A stretch of DNA of 64,000 bases from a virus. The notes under the pieces are model-generated. The model did no database searches and had not been told where the DNA came from. It was given only the letters and a program-made list of their open reading frames with translations. The stretch covers positions 1 through 64,000 of IMG/VR virus record IMGVR_UViG_3300044630_004692. One strand, given 5' to 3'. The position numbers were made by a program, and so were the translations under genes. Positions 12,262 to 20,723 of the stretch are shown here, piece by piece (positions within the stretch are counted from its first letter, which is position 1; each line of letters starts with the position of its first letter).

Positions 12262-13140
12262 ATGATACTTGTTGATATGAATCAGTGTATGATTAGTAAC
12301 TTAATGATGCAGACCAAAATTGATGATGGACTAGATGAAAATATGGTTCGTCATATGGTTCTAAATTCTATTAAATCATACAGGAAAAAATTTCATGAAG
12401 AATATGGAGAACTAGTACTTTGTTATGATAGTAAGCACTATTGGAGAAAGGAAGTTTTCCCATATTATAAACAAAACAGAAAAAAAGATAGAGAAAAATC
12501 TTCTCATAATTGGTCTAAAATTTTTGAAGTATTGAATAAAATTAGGGATGAGATTAGAGACAACTTTCCATATATTGTAATGGAAATTTATGGAACTGAG
12601 GCAGATGATGTGATAGCAACATTATCAAAATATATCTCTATTCAAAATATTAAAAAACAGAAGCAAAATCTTCCCACAGAAAAAGTATTAATTCTATCTG
12701 GGGATAAAGATTTTATTCAACTTAAAAAATATCCATGTGTGTCTCAATACAATCCGTTACAGAAAAAATTTGTAAGCGGAATTGACCCAAAAATTTACAT
12801 CAAAGAGCATGTAATCAAGGGAGATAAATCAGATGGAATTCCAAATTTCTTATCAGCATCTGATACTTTTGTTACTGGAAAAAGACAGAAGCCAATAAGT
12901 AAAAAGAATATTGATAAGTGGATAAACTGTGACCCAGAATCATATTGTAATGCAGAACAACTTTCAAATTATCATCGAAATCTTAGGTTAATTGATTTGA
13001 GTATGATACCTTCTGAAATTGAAAACAAAATTATAGAAGAATTTGAGAAGTTAAATAGTAGTAAGCCAAACAAGCTATCAATAAATTATTTTATTGAAAA
13101 CAAATTAGTATCTTTATTAAATGAAATGGAGGATTTTTAA
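12262..13140 (+). CDS. rnh: RNase H / 5'-3' flap exonuclease (T4 Rnh-like)
   Basis: Removes RNA primers during lagging-strand synthesis. 292 residues with the FEN-family acidic residues: the N-terminal LVDMNQ Asp, CYDS near residue 55, the block GTEADDVIATL (near 112-122), LSGDKDF (near 150-156) and GDKSDGIPN (near 189-197), together with YKQNRKKDR near 70. Length is close to T4 Rnh (305). Position upstream of gp33, gp59 and gp32 matches the T4 order. Confidence 0.92.
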   Translation: MILVDMNQCMISNLMMQTKIDDGLDENMVRHMVLNSIKSYRKKFHEEYGELVLCYDSKHYWRKEVFPYYKQNRKKDREKSSHNWSKIFEVLNKIRDEIRDNFPYIVMEIYGTEADDVIATLSKYISIQNIKKQKQNLPTEKVLILSGDKDFIQLKKYPCVSQYNPLQKKFVSGIDPKIYIKEHVIKGDKSDGIPNFLSASDTFVTGKRQKPISKKNIDKWINCDPESYCNAEQLSNYHRNLRLIDLSMIPSEIENKIIEEFEKLNSSKPNKLSINYFIENKLVSLLNEMEDF

Positions 13141-13142
13141 CA

Positions 13143-13595
13143 ATGGCTGAATTACCAGTAGAAAAACTTCTGATGTCAGAAGTTCTTCAAAAAATATCAA
13201 ACGCAAAAACGAAGGCAGAAAAAATAGTTCTACTTCAAAAATACAAAACACCAGCACTACAATCTTTGTTAATTTGGAATTTTGATGATAGTGTTGTAAC
13301 ACTTCTTCCTGAAGGAGATGTTCCATATAAACCAAATGAAGCTCCTATAGATACTGAGCATACTCGTTTGATTCATGAGTATAGAATTCTGTATCATTTC
13401 ATCAAAGGTGGAAATGATGGACTATCAACTCTAAAAAGAGAAACGATGTTTATCCAACTACTAGAAGGACTTCATATGGATGAAGCAAAAGTTCTTTGTT
13501 TAGTTAAAGATAAACAATTAGGCAAAAAGTATAAAATTACAAAAGCTTGTATAGCGGAAGCCTATCCAGAAATTCAATGGGGTAATAGGTCGTGA
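13143..13595 (+). CDS. conserved phage protein of unknown function, 150 aa
   Basis: A soluble, mostly helical protein starting 2 nt after rnh. It resembles a family found next to rnh in T4-like cyanophages (I believe annotated as a DUF, DUF6433, not checked). Features include the repeated TLKRETMFIQLLEGLHMDEAK-type helical stretch around residues 98-118 and a basic C-terminus. The T4 dsbA position is nearby but there is no clear similarity. Confidence 0.8.
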   Translation: MAELPVEKLLMSEVLQKISNAKTKAEKIVLLQKYKTPALQSLLIWNFDDSVVTLLPEGDVPYKPNEAPIDTEHTRLIHEYRILYHFIKGGNDGLSTLKRETMFIQLLEGLHMDEAKVLCLVKDKQLGKKYKITKACIAEAYPEIQWGNRS

Positions 13596-13596
13596 C

Positions 13597-13854
13597 ATGT
13601 GTAAAATTGTTCATTTAGATTGCAGCAAAGAACTAGCAAAAGATAAAACTCTTCCACTGAATTCATATCTGGTCACTTATGTACTTGACAACCAGACCAG
13701 ATATGATATAGTGGTATGTAACAAGCGGTCTCATATCTTCGACATGTACTGGGATAAGTACAGAGAGGGATTGAAGGATATTCGCTGGACTGATGGAAAA
13801 GTCAACCCAAAACTTTGGGGAGTTGAACCAAAAGAATCTAAAAAGAAAAAGTAA
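13597..13854 (+). CDS. hypothetical protein, 85 aa
   Basis: A small basic protein with a Lys-rich tail. The centre (about residues 25-70) is Trp/Tyr/Asp-rich. It starts right after the preceding stop and ends 2 nt before thyX, so it belongs to the rnh-thyX unit. Function unknown; commonly seen beside thyX in cyanomyoviruses, as far as I recall. Confidence 0.75.
   Translation: MCKIVHLDCSKELAKDKTLPLNSYLVTYVLDNQTRYDIVVCNKRSHIFDMYWDKYREGLKDIRWTDGKVNPKLWGVEPKESKKKK
13685..13712 (+). promoter_or_regulatory. possible internal promoter ahead of thyX
   Basis: TTGACA (13685-13690), 16-bp spacer, TGA-TATAGT (-10 at 13707-13712). It lies inside the preceding coding sequence, so chance is possible. Confidence 0.3.
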
Positions 13855-13856
13855 TT

Positions 13857-14609
13857 ATGAAACCTATCAAATCAAAAGACCTTCTTGAACTCGATACGCA
13901 TCTTGAAGTAGTGAAACTTCAAGGATACCCAATTCCAGAACAAGTCATTTGGCAAGCAGGAAAGGGTGACTATTCTGAAGTTCCAATTCATACAGTTAAA
14001 GTTCCTAATCATCAGGAGTGTGGTGAATGGATTGTAGAACAACTACTTGCAAACGAGAGAGGTCATTGGGGTCCAATTGAACATCCAGGAATTACTTTCT
14101 CTTGCTCTGGATTTGTTCATAACGTAATTGTTCAGGCAAGAACACATCGTATTGGAACAAGTTGGGATGTTCAATCTCAACGTTATACTGGAAAGCGGGT
14201 AGTTAAAGTTGCCAAGAAAGAACTTGATATCGAAGAGGTCTTTTATGTGCGTCCTGCGGGGTTCTACACCAATCGTAAGGGCAAGAAGTATGAATGGACC
14301 GAAGAGCATCGCCAACGCAAACTAGGGCGTATCCTGAGTGAGTGTGAGGAGTATGCTGATTACTATGAGCAAGGAATGTGTGAAGAACATATTCGTGACT
14401 ACCTTCCTCAGGCAATTCGTCAGAACTTTGTAGTTTCATTCAACCTTAGGTCTGTATTACACTTTATGGACCTTCGCTCAAAACTAGATGCCCAACTTGA
14501 AATTCAAGCATTGTGTGATTCATTTGCTCCAGAACTGAAACTATGGGCACCCAATGTCTGGAATTATTATGAAGAAAAGCGGCTACACAAGGCAAGGCTG
14601 AGTCCTTGA
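13857..14609 (+). CDS. thyX: FAD-dependent thymidylate synthase
   Basis: Makes dTMP from dUMP using FAD and methylene-tetrahydrofolate. 250 residues. The ThyX signature RxHRxxxSxxxxSxRY appears as RTHRIGTSWDVQSQRY (about residues 95-110), preceded by the FAD-binding stretch PIEHPGITFSC (near 73-83). The C-terminal NLRSVLHFMDLRSKLDAQLEI (near 196-216, dUMP-binding Arg) is typical. Cyanophages use thyX rather than T4 td. Codons from about 14200 on are somewhat GC-richer than in the flanking genes. Confidence 0.95.
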   Translation: MKPIKSKDLLELDTHLEVVKLQGYPIPEQVIWQAGKGDYSEVPIHTVKVPNHQECGEWIVEQLLANERGHWGPIEHPGITFSCSGFVHNVIVQARTHRIGTSWDVQSQRYTGKRVVKVAKKELDIEEVFYVRPAGFYTNRKGKKYEWTEEHRQRKLGRILSECEEYADYYEQGMCEEHIRDYLPQAIRQNFVVSFNLRSVLHFMDLRSKLDAQLEIQALCDSFAPELKLWAPNVWNYYEEKRLHKARLSP

Positions 14610-14618
14610 TGCTATAAT
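14610..14618 (+). promoter_or_regulatory. extended -10 promoter after thyX
   Basis: TGCTATAAT (14610-14618) starting at the base after the thyX stop, 25 nt before the next ATG. No good -35. Confidence 0.5.
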
Positions 14619-14642
14619 TGATGAGTGACTTCCTTTTATATT

Positions 14643-15191
14643 ATGAACATCTTTTATTTGAATTACAATCCAGTTGTGTGTGCTCAAGAGCATTGCGACA
14701 AGCATGTTGTTAAAATGATTGTAGAGTATGCACAACTTCTATCTACTGCTCATCGAGTTCTCGACGGTATTGGTTATTACGAACTTTCTGAAAAGAATCG
14801 TAAAGTCAAACGATTCAAACTCGATGAGCCACGAGAATCGAATCTCTATAAAGCTTGTCATATCAACCATCCTTCTGCTATTTGGACTAGAAGTTCTGCT
14901 TCACATTATAAGTGGCTCTACGAACTCTTTGAACAATGCTGTGCTGAATACACCAGGAGATATGGCAAGTTTCATGCTACTGAATCTTTGAAAGCTTATC
15001 TTAAATATCCACCTAATAATCTACCAAGTCTTGGTTGGTCGGACCCCCCTCCAGCAATGCCCGATAAATACAAAGTAGCTGATTCAATTCAGTCCTATCG
15101 TAACTATTACATCGGAGAAAAAGTTTCCTTTGCAAAATGGAAATCTCCAGCAACTATTCCTGAATGGTTTAACACTCATGCCTACTTATAG
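14643..15191 (+). CDS. conserved phage protein, 182 aa, unknown function
   Basis: N-terminus MNIFYLNYNPVVCAQEHCDK followed by HVVKMIVEYAQLLSTAHRV (about residues 21-39) marks a widespread phage family whose activity I cannot name. Conserved His/Cys residues (C14, C19, H21) could bind metal, and INHPSAIWTRSS (near 77-88) is another block. The start at 14643 is preferred over a weaker one six codons upstream. It overlaps the next gene by 14 nt. Confidence 0.8.
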   Translation: MNIFYLNYNPVVCAQEHCDKHVVKMIVEYAQLLSTAHRVLDGIGYYELSEKNRKVKRFKLDEPRESNLYKACHINHPSAIWTRSSASHYKWLYELFEQCCAEYTRRYGKFHATESLKAYLKYPPNNLPSLGWSDPPPAMPDKYKVADSIQSYRNYYIGEKVSFAKWKSPATIPEWFNTHAYL

Positions 15192-15408
15192 ATTCAAAGA
15201 CAATAACACTGGTGAACAATTTGATAAATGGATGTATATGGCAGAAAGGGAACCTTATCTAGCAAATAATCCTCATCTAACTCAAATTCCAACTGGTCTA
15301 AATGTAGTTGGTGGAGTTGGAGAATTTAAAAATAAAGCTCCAGACACTTTCAAAGACGTTCTTCGTCGCATCAAATCAAGCCATGCACATTCAACAATAG
15401 ACGTATGA
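15178..15408 (+). CDS. FmdB-like small protein lacking zinc Cys, 76 aa
   Basis: Begins MPTYRF, like FmdB-type regulatory zinc ribbons, but none of the four Cys is present. The rest is Asn/Pro-rich with a Gly-rich patch (GGVGEF near 46-51) and a basic C-terminus. Overlaps both neighbours. It is usually located next to phoH in cyanomyoviruses, as far as I recall. Confidence 0.7.
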   Translation: MPTYRFKDNNTGEQFDKWMYMAEREPYLANNPHLTQIPTGLNVVGGVGEFKNKAPDTFKDVLRRIKSSHAHSTIDV

Positions 15409-16160
15409 CAAGTTCACGCAGAAGAAAATCTGACCAATCATTTTCTGATGTTCCATCTAAAAAAATGAGAAGGAAAAAACCAATTGACATTGAGCATATT
15501 AGAGACATTTCTCCATTAACACCAGCTCAAGAAAAAGTATTTGAAGAATATGCCAATCAAAAGAATTTGTTTCTTTATGGTGCTGCAGGCACTGGTAAAA
15601 CTTTTATTAGCTTATATCTTGCTCTTAAAGATGTATTGAACGAAAGAACTCCATATGATAAAGTCTATATGGTTCGTTCTCTAGTTTCTACCAGAGAGAT
15701 TGGTTTCCTTCCAGGAGACCATGAAGACAAGTCTTCACTTTACCAGATTCCATATAAGAACATGGTAAAGTATATGTTTGAAATGCCAGACGAAGCATCA
15801 TTTGAAATGCTTTATGGCAATCTAAAAAATCAAGGAACTATTAGTTTTTGGTCTACCTCTTTTATTCGTGGAACAACTCTTGACAACTGTGTTATAATTG
15901 TAGATGAAAGTCAGAATCTCAATTTCCATGAATTGGATTCTATTATCACTCGTGTTGGGCAGGATACAAAAATTATTTTCTGTGGTGATGTCAATCAAAC
16001 AGACTTAATTAAAACAAATGAAAGAAATGGTATTCTAAACTTTATGAGTATTCTTCAAACCATGGAAGAATTTTCTATGGTAGAATTTGGCATTCCTGAT
16101 ATTGTTCGTTCTGGTCTCATCAAGAGTTATCTAATTAGCAAAATGAATTTAGGATTATAA
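15405..16160 (+). CDS. phoH: PhoH-like P-loop ATPase
   Basis: 251 residues. Walker A GAAGTGKT (about residues 58-65), SLVSTREIGFLPG (near 94-106) typical of PhoH, Walker B CVIIVDESQNL (near 164-174) and sensor motif CGDVNQTD (near 195-202). A basic N-terminal extension of about 35 residues precedes it. PhoH is very common in marine phages; a role in RNA metabolism or phosphate stress has been proposed but not settled. Overlaps its neighbours by 4 and 1 nt. Confidence 0.95.
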   Translation: MTSSRRRKSDQSFSDVPSKKMRRKKPIDIEHIRDISPLTPAQEKVFEEYANQKNLFLYGAAGTGKTFISLYLALKDVLNERTPYDKVYMVRSLVSTREIGFLPGDHEDKSSLYQIPYKNMVKYMFEMPDEASFEMLYGNLKNQGTISFWSTSFIRGTTLDNCVIIVDESQNLNFHELDSIITRVGQDTKIIFCGDVNQTDLIKTNERNGILNFMSILQTMEEFSMVEFGIPDIVRSGLIKSYLISKMNLGL

Positions 16161-16828
16161 TGTTTATACATTTAAATAATGCTCCGTTGATTGATTTACA
16201 AGCAGAAACAACAGATAAAGGAAGGATTTATGTTACTCCATCTGGTAACAGGTATCCTTCCGTTACTACTGTTATTGGTGCTAAATCAAAAAAATCTATT
16301 CTTGAATGGAGAAAGAGAGTAGGAGAAAAAGAAGCTAATCGTATTTCTTCCAGAGCTTCTGCTAGAGGTACTTCATTGCATTCTATGAATGAAGATTACC
16401 TAAATAATATGTTCGATGAAAACAAGTATAAAGATAAAGTACTTCCTTTATACATGTTCAAATGTCTGCGACCATATCTAGACAAGATTAACAACATACA
16501 TGTTCTAGAAGGAGCATTATATAGCGATATATTAAAACTTGCTGGAAGAGTTGATTGTATTGCTGAATATGAAAATGAGCTTGCAATTATAGATTTTAAA
16601 ACTTCTACTGAGCCAAAGGAACGGCAATGGATTGATAATTACATTGCACAAGAATGTGCATATGCAATGATGTATTATGAACGTACTGAAATTAAAGTAA
16701 AAAAACTTGTAACATTAATTGCTTGTGAAGATGGAGAAATCCAAGTCTTTCAGGAGTATGACATCATGAAGTACATGAAAGTACTAATGGAATACATCAA
16801 AGCCTATGAAAAACAAAGAACTAACTGA
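16160..16828 (+). CDS. PD-(D/E)XK exonuclease (RecB/Cas4-like)
   Basis: 222 residues. PSVTTVIG (near 33-40) and ARGTSLHSMNEDYL (near 72-85) supply the conserved His and first acidic region. LAGRVDCIAEY (near 133-143) and LAIIDFKTS (near 147-155) give the D...DxK catalytic core, and QECAYAMMYYE (near 167-177) supplies the Q-motif. This is the order of RecB/Cas4-type nucleases. It probably resects or trims DNA ends in recombination-dependent replication (inference). Overlaps gp33 by 23 nt. Confidence 0.85.
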   Translation: MFIHLNNAPLIDLQAETTDKGRIYVTPSGNRYPSVTTVIGAKSKKSILEWRKRVGEKEANRISSRASARGTSLHSMNEDYLNNMFDENKYKDKVLPLYMFKCLRPYLDKINNIHVLEGALYSDILKLAGRVDCIAEYENELAIIDFKTSTEPKERQWIDNYIAQECAYAMMYYERTEIKVKKLVTLIACEDGEIQVFQEYDIMKYMKVLMEYIKAYEKQRTN

Positions 16829-17069
16829 TTTATTTGATGATAAATTTATGACAGCAACTAAATTTTCTATGGAAGTAGAAGAAATAGTTCACTCAAATCA
16901 GGGTGGGCTAAATTATATTGAAGCAATATTAGTTTATTGCGAACAGAATGAAATTGAGTTAGAGAATGTATCTAAACTTATTTCAAAACCACTTAAGGAA
17001 AAACTTAAAGTTGATGCACAACGCATGAACTTTATGAAGAAAACAAGTAAGGCAAGACTTCCTATTTGA
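16806..17069 (+). CDS. 33: late-transcription co-activator gp33
   Basis: 87 residues, directly upstream of gp59 and gp32 as in T4. The protein has an acidic N-terminus and a basic C-terminal block, KLISKPLKEKLKVDAQRMNF (about 57-76), ending KKTSKARLPI, typical of cyanophage gp33. gp33 links RNA polymerase carrying the late sigma gp55 to the sliding clamp, consistent with the TATAAATA boxes in this window. Confidence 0.8.
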   Translation: MKNKELTDLFDDKFMTATKFSMEVEEIVHSNQGGLNYIEAILVYCEQNEIELENVSKLISKPLKEKLKVDAQRMNFMKKTSKARLPI

Positions 17070-17070
17070 T

Positions 17071-17661
17071 ATGGATGGCTTTGAAGTTTATAAATTATAT
17101 GTTGCCATAAAATCTCATTTTTTAACAGATAAATATGATTTCTTCACCTTCAATGGAAAGACCAGAACTTCTGCGAATTCATTCCAAAAAAGAGGTGACA
17201 TATACTTTTTCAAAAAACTTGCTACGAAATTTAATAGAGAAGAAATGATACAATATTTTGTATCACACTTTGTTAATGATGAACATACTTGGATTGGAGA
17301 TATTTCAAAAGTTCCAAATTCAAGTAAAGTATATTTAGAGTGGAAAAGAAAAATCAATAGCATGAGTAATGTATTTACAAATGATATTGATAGTTTGTTG
17401 ACAGATAATAATTTAGAAGATATTTTTAAAGTTGTTCATACGCATCCACCATTAATTACAAAATATCTTTCCAAGTCGATTACACTTGAAACCCTGGTGA
17501 TAATGAACAAAATTTTTAACTATGTTCCTGACCTTGATAAAGTTATTTCCGAAACAGTTATCTGGCCAGACTTGAAAAAACGAATCCTAAAATATCAACC
17601 TTTTCTTTCCATAGATAGACCTAAATATAAACAAATACTACTAATGAAGGTAACTGAATAA
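17071..17661 (+). CDS. 59: gp59 replicative helicase loader
   Basis: 196 residues, slightly shorter than T4 gp59 (217). The opening MDGFEVYKLYVAIKSHF, the NGKTRTSANSFQKRGD segment (near 29-44) and the all-helical composition match the family. It loads the gp41 helicase on gp32-covered DNA. Placed between gp33 and the gp32 region, as in T4. Confidence 0.88.
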   Translation: MDGFEVYKLYVAIKSHFLTDKYDFFTFNGKTRTSANSFQKRGDIYFFKKLATKFNREEMIQYFVSHFVNDEHTWIGDISKVPNSSKVYLEWKRKINSMSNVFTNDIDSLLTDNNLEDIFKVVHTHPPLITKYLSKSITLETLVIMNKIFNYVPDLDKVISETVIWPDLKKRILKYQPFLSIDRPKYKQILLMKVTE

Positions 17662-17996
17662 TGTCTTTTTTTGAGCAAGAACTCATTCAAGGTGAATTGC
17701 AAGAAATGACAAAATTATATGAAGAAATTCGTTTTATGATGTCATATCCTCATGAGCAATCTTTAGAATCTAGAAAGGAGTGTTTGGATAAATTAGAAAG
17801 ACTTGTAGAATTACAAGAATTACTATATTTTAGAGCCAAATATTCTGATGACTCAGAAGCTAAAGATTTTGCAGTTATGATAAAACAATCTGCCATTTTA
17901 CTTGGTGTACCTTCATATGTAGATATTTCTGAAATTTTCGCCCACATGCGTCAGGACATCGAACGAGCAAGAAACAAACTTGACAAGTCCGCCTGA
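17661..17996 (+). CDS. DUF1825-type helical protein, 111 aa
   Basis: A helical protein starting MSFFEQELIQGELQEM with a heptad-rich first half (about 1-65) and an acidic centre. It resembles the cyanobacterial DUF1825 family, which cyanophages carry between gp59 and gp32. Function unknown. The start codon overlaps the gp59 stop by 1 nt, and the gp32 promoter lies in its last codons. Confidence 0.75.
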   Translation: MSFFEQELIQGELQEMTKLYEEIRFMMSYPHEQSLESRKECLDKLERLVELQELLYFRAKYSDDSEAKDFAVMIKQSAILLGVPSYVDISEIFAHMRQDIERARNKLDKSA

Positions 17997-18008
17997 CCAT
18001 GTTATGAT
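17980..18008 (+). promoter_or_regulatory. gp32 promoter
   Basis: TTGACA (17980-17985), 17-bp spacer, TG-T-TATGAT (-10 at 18003-18008). The -35 sits in the small palindrome ACTT-GAC-AAGT. The predicted leader is about 60 nt and includes repeated AATCCATTTAAT units just before the ribosome site, possibly an autoregulatory gp32 binding site as in T4. Confidence 0.8.
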
Positions 18009-18076
18009 AATCATGTATTTGGTGAAGCAGGCCAAATCCTAACAATCCATTTAATCCATTTAATACGGAGAATCCA

Positions 18077-18964
18077 ATGTCTTTTGCAACTCTAAAGCGT
18101 AACTCTTCCTCAGTATTTGAGAAGCTATCTCAAGAGGTAGAAAAAATTTCCAATTCATCTTCTAGCAATGTAGATGACCGCTTCTGGAAACCAGAAGTAG
18201 ATAAAGCTGGAAATGGTTATGCAGTCATTCGTTTCCTTCCTTCAAAAGAAGATGGAAATCTACCTTGGGTAAAAATGTATACTCATGCTTTCCAAGGTCC
18301 TGGTGGTTGGTACATCGAAAATTGTCTTTCCACTATCAACAAATCAGACCCAGTAATGGAACTGAATCGCCAGCTATGGAATACTGGTCGAGATTCAGAC
18401 AAAGAAATTGCTCGTAAGCAAAAGCGTAAACTATCATATTACAGCAATATTTACGTCGTAAAGGACCCAGCTCATCCTGAGAATGAAGGTAAAGTATTTC
18501 TTTACAAGTACGGTAAGAAGATTCATGATAAAATTCTAGAAGCAATGCAACCTGCATTTGCAGACGAAGTTGCAGTGAATCCTTTTGACCTTTGGGAAGG
18601 TGCTGACTTCAAACTAAAAATTCGTAAGGTTGACGGTTATTGGAATTACGATAAATCTGAGTTCGCTTCAACTGGAACTCTTGGTGATTTTGATGATAAT
18701 CAACTTGAGCAAATCTATAACAAGATTTATGACCTAAGTGAATTTACTGCAGACAGTAATTTCAAATCATATGAAGAACTTCAAAAGCGTCTTAATATGG
18801 TTCTAAATTCTGCTCCAGCTGTAAGGATTGACCGTGAGACTTATGAATCTGAAGAGGAAGAAACAATCGTAGAAGCTCCTCAGACTGTAGTTTCTCGTTC
18901 AACCGAAGTTGATGATGAGGATGATACTCTAAGTTACTTCGCTCGTTTGGCTGAAGAAGACTGA
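18077..18964 (+). CDS. 32: single-stranded DNA-binding protein gp32
   Basis: 295 residues, close to T4 gp32 (301). The N-terminus is the cooperative region with KRNSSSVFEKL (near 7-17). The core includes DDRFWKPEVDKAGNGYAVIR (near 33-52) and FLPS, and the C-terminal 45 residues are strongly acidic, the protein-interaction tail. The region corresponding to the T4 zinc site (HAFQGPGGWYIENC, near 70-83) keeps one His and one Cys but lacks the CxxC ligands, so zinc binding is probably lost. Ends in its own terminator. Confidence 0.95.
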   Translation: MSFATLKRNSSSVFEKLSQEVEKISNSSSSNVDDRFWKPEVDKAGNGYAVIRFLPSKEDGNLPWVKMYTHAFQGPGGWYIENCLSTINKSDPVMELNRQLWNTGRDSDKEIARKQKRKLSYYSNIYVVKDPAHPENEGKVFLYKYGKKIHDKILEAMQPAFADEVAVNPFDLWEGADFKLKIRKVDGYWNYDKSEFASTGTLGDFDDNQLEQIYNKIYDLSEFTADSNFKSYEELQKRLNMVLNSAPAVRIDRETYESEEEETIVEAPQTVVSRSTEVDDEDDTLSYFARLAEED

Positions 18965-18971
18965 TATGTTA

Positions 18972-18996
18972 AAGGGGGCGTAAGCCCCCTTTTTTT
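18972..18996 (+). terminator. intrinsic terminator after gp32
   Basis: AAGGGGGC (18972-18979), loop GTAA, GCCCCCTT, then a T-run to 18996. The T-run overlaps the stop codon of the converging gp53 gene. The reverse complement gives a weaker T-run, so it may be partly bidirectional. Confidence 0.85.
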
Positions 18997-19657
18997 ATAC
19001 TTCAGAATATCTGATTCCGTTAGCATCAATTTTATATTCAGTATCGTATTTAAATAATTCCTTAACTTCTTTTTCTAACATTGGCAAATATCTATTCTTT
19101 ACTAAATATATTTCTTTTTTCTTTTCATTTTGTAAGTATTCATAATCTCTATTTGTAATTTTTTTCAATGCTTGATTTGCAGGAACAGTTATAATAACAT
19201 TATTGCCATCATTATAATTTAAATTGAAAGATGGAAAATAATTGCTTGCATCTTGAGTACTCAATCCTTGATACATTTCAATTACAATTCCAGCTTCTTG
19301 AACTATAACATTACTAGAATTTCTAATTTCAATAGTTTCCCAATACTTTGGTTTATCTGCATCTTCTCCATATTTGTTATATATTTCTGTATCTAATTGA
19401 GTAGCAGTCTTTGGCCAATCATTGTTTACATCAATGATATTATTTAAAATAAGAATAGTCCAATACCATTGTGTTGACCCATATCTTTCCTGAGAAATTA
19501 ATTCTGGAGTTTCTCCTTCTTTAATAGTATATCTTACCGAGTTTAAATACACAGCATTTAGATTATCTCTAAATCTAATCCTTCTGAATAAATTTTTTGA
19601 TATTTTATTCTCACCTTTATGTGGATAATAAAAATCTGGTTGTGATGTAAAAAACAT
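18995..19657 (-). CDS. 53: baseplate wedge protein gp53
   Basis: 220 residues. gp53 joins baseplate wedges to one another. The LysM-like stretch YTIKEGETPELISQERYGSTQWYWTILILNN (split about 43-73) is characteristic, followed by NDWPKT. Minus strand with gp48, converging on gp32, an inversion relative to the flanking genes that is shared by many cyanomyoviruses. Confidence 0.9.
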   Translation of the reverse strand: MFFTSQPDFYYPHKGENKISKNLFRRIRFRDNLNAVYLNSVRYTIKEGETPELISQERYGSTQWYWTILILNNIIDVNNDWPKTATQLDTEIYNKYGEDADKPKYWETIEIRNSSNVIVQEAGIVIEMYQGLSTQDASNYFPSFNLNYNDGNNVIITVPANQALKKITNRDYEYLQNEKKKEIYLVKNRYLPMLEKEVKELFKYDTEYKIDANGIRYSEV

Positions 19658-19659
19658 TT

Positions 19660-20688
19660 TTAGAATCCTTCTTTAGTAACTTCTTTAGCAGTAATAATTT
19701 CTGTTTCTTGAAATTCTAAGTTCAATTCATATGCAATAGGTGCAGGACCAGATAAAGCTTGCTCTCCAACTTGGTGAGTAGCCCATACTCCTTCTGGAGT
19801 ATAGTTTACACTAATATTTTTTAATACTGCTGGTTTAATCTTTGGTAGTGATTGAATCGGAGCATCTTTTCCATACAACCATTTTAAGTTGTAGATATTT
19901 GGAACTGTCAACCATCTATCATTTAAATTATTTTGAATGTTTATTCCTTCTGCATCATCATCAGCACCAGCAGCAAGACCACTGGATGAGGTATAATCTG
20001 GAAGTGCATAATAACGAAGTGCTTTAATGATGTTATGAATTCTAACTTGCTCCTTTGAATTTCTTGGAACTAGTTTCCATCTAAAACTGAATGTTCTCAT
20101 TCCAATTCCTTTAAAGATTTGTTCTTTATAAGGATTCAATACTCTTCCACCAACTCCTTGAGTTATTGATTCTGGGCTTGGTCCACCAGCTTCTTTAATC
20201 TTGTTTAGCACCATGGGTCCAAGTCCAGCCTTGGCTAGTGATGATAAGGTGTTCCCTAACGCTGCTGTGTCGCCTCCAGCAGCCTGTGCAGCCAGTCCAG
20301 GGGCAAATTTACCCAGAATACCAATGTCTTCTTCTGACCATGCTGGAGCGTCTGCGTACTGAATACCCTCAGGCACTGGAAGTAGAATTGTTGCTAGTGC
20401 TTGTCTATCTCCACCTGTTCTTTGAACATTAGATAGTTGAGTTGCAAATGTAGAAGCAGGAGTCACTGCAGTTGGACTAGTGCTTGTAGATGCTGTTGGT
20501 GTTGCCTGGGCTTGTGGAATTGAACTAGTTGCAAATAATCCAGACTGTGAAATAGGAATAAATCTAACTATATCAATTCTAAGCATGTCATATATTTCTG
20601 GTACTCTATCTGGCCAATATAAATCTTTAAAACTACCATCCTTGTAGTCTTCATCTGTAGAGTAGGTTTTACTAACAGTGGTAGCCAT
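19660..20688 (-). CDS. 48: baseplate-tail tube cap protein gp48
   Basis: 342 residues. The N-terminal block SFKDLYWPDRVPEIYDMLRI (about 19-38) and the C-terminal tail-tube-like half with LVPRNSKEQVRIHNIIKALRYYALP (about 206-230) fit gp48, which caps the baseplate where the tail tube starts. Between them is a Pro/Thr/Ser/Ala-rich insert (about 55-85) without clear structure. Two nt upstream of gp53 on the same strand. Confidence 0.88.
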   Translation of the reverse strand: MATTVSKTYSTDEDYKDGSFKDLYWPDRVPEIYDMLRIDIVRFIPISQSGLFATSSIPQAQATPTASTSTSPTAVTPASTFATQLSNVQRTGGDRQALATILLPVPEGIQYADAPAWSEEDIGILGKFAPGLAAQAAGGDTAALGNTLSSLAKAGLGPMVLNKIKEAGGPSPESITQGVGGRVLNPYKEQIFKGIGMRTFSFRWKLVPRNSKEQVRIHNIIKALRYYALPDYTSSSGLAAGADDDAEGINIQNNLNDRWLTVPNIYNLKWLYGKDAPIQSLPKIKPAVLKNISVNYTPEGVWATHQVGEQALSGPAPIAYELNLEFQETEIITAKEVTKEGF

Positions 20689-20723
20689 AAATACTTATAG
20701 TGTTCCCTTTATATAAAGTATTT

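Noticed and set aside
15884-15905. TTGACA and TATAAT-like words inside phoH
   Set aside because: Separated by only about six bases, so they cannot form a promoter; the Walker B coding sequence explains them.
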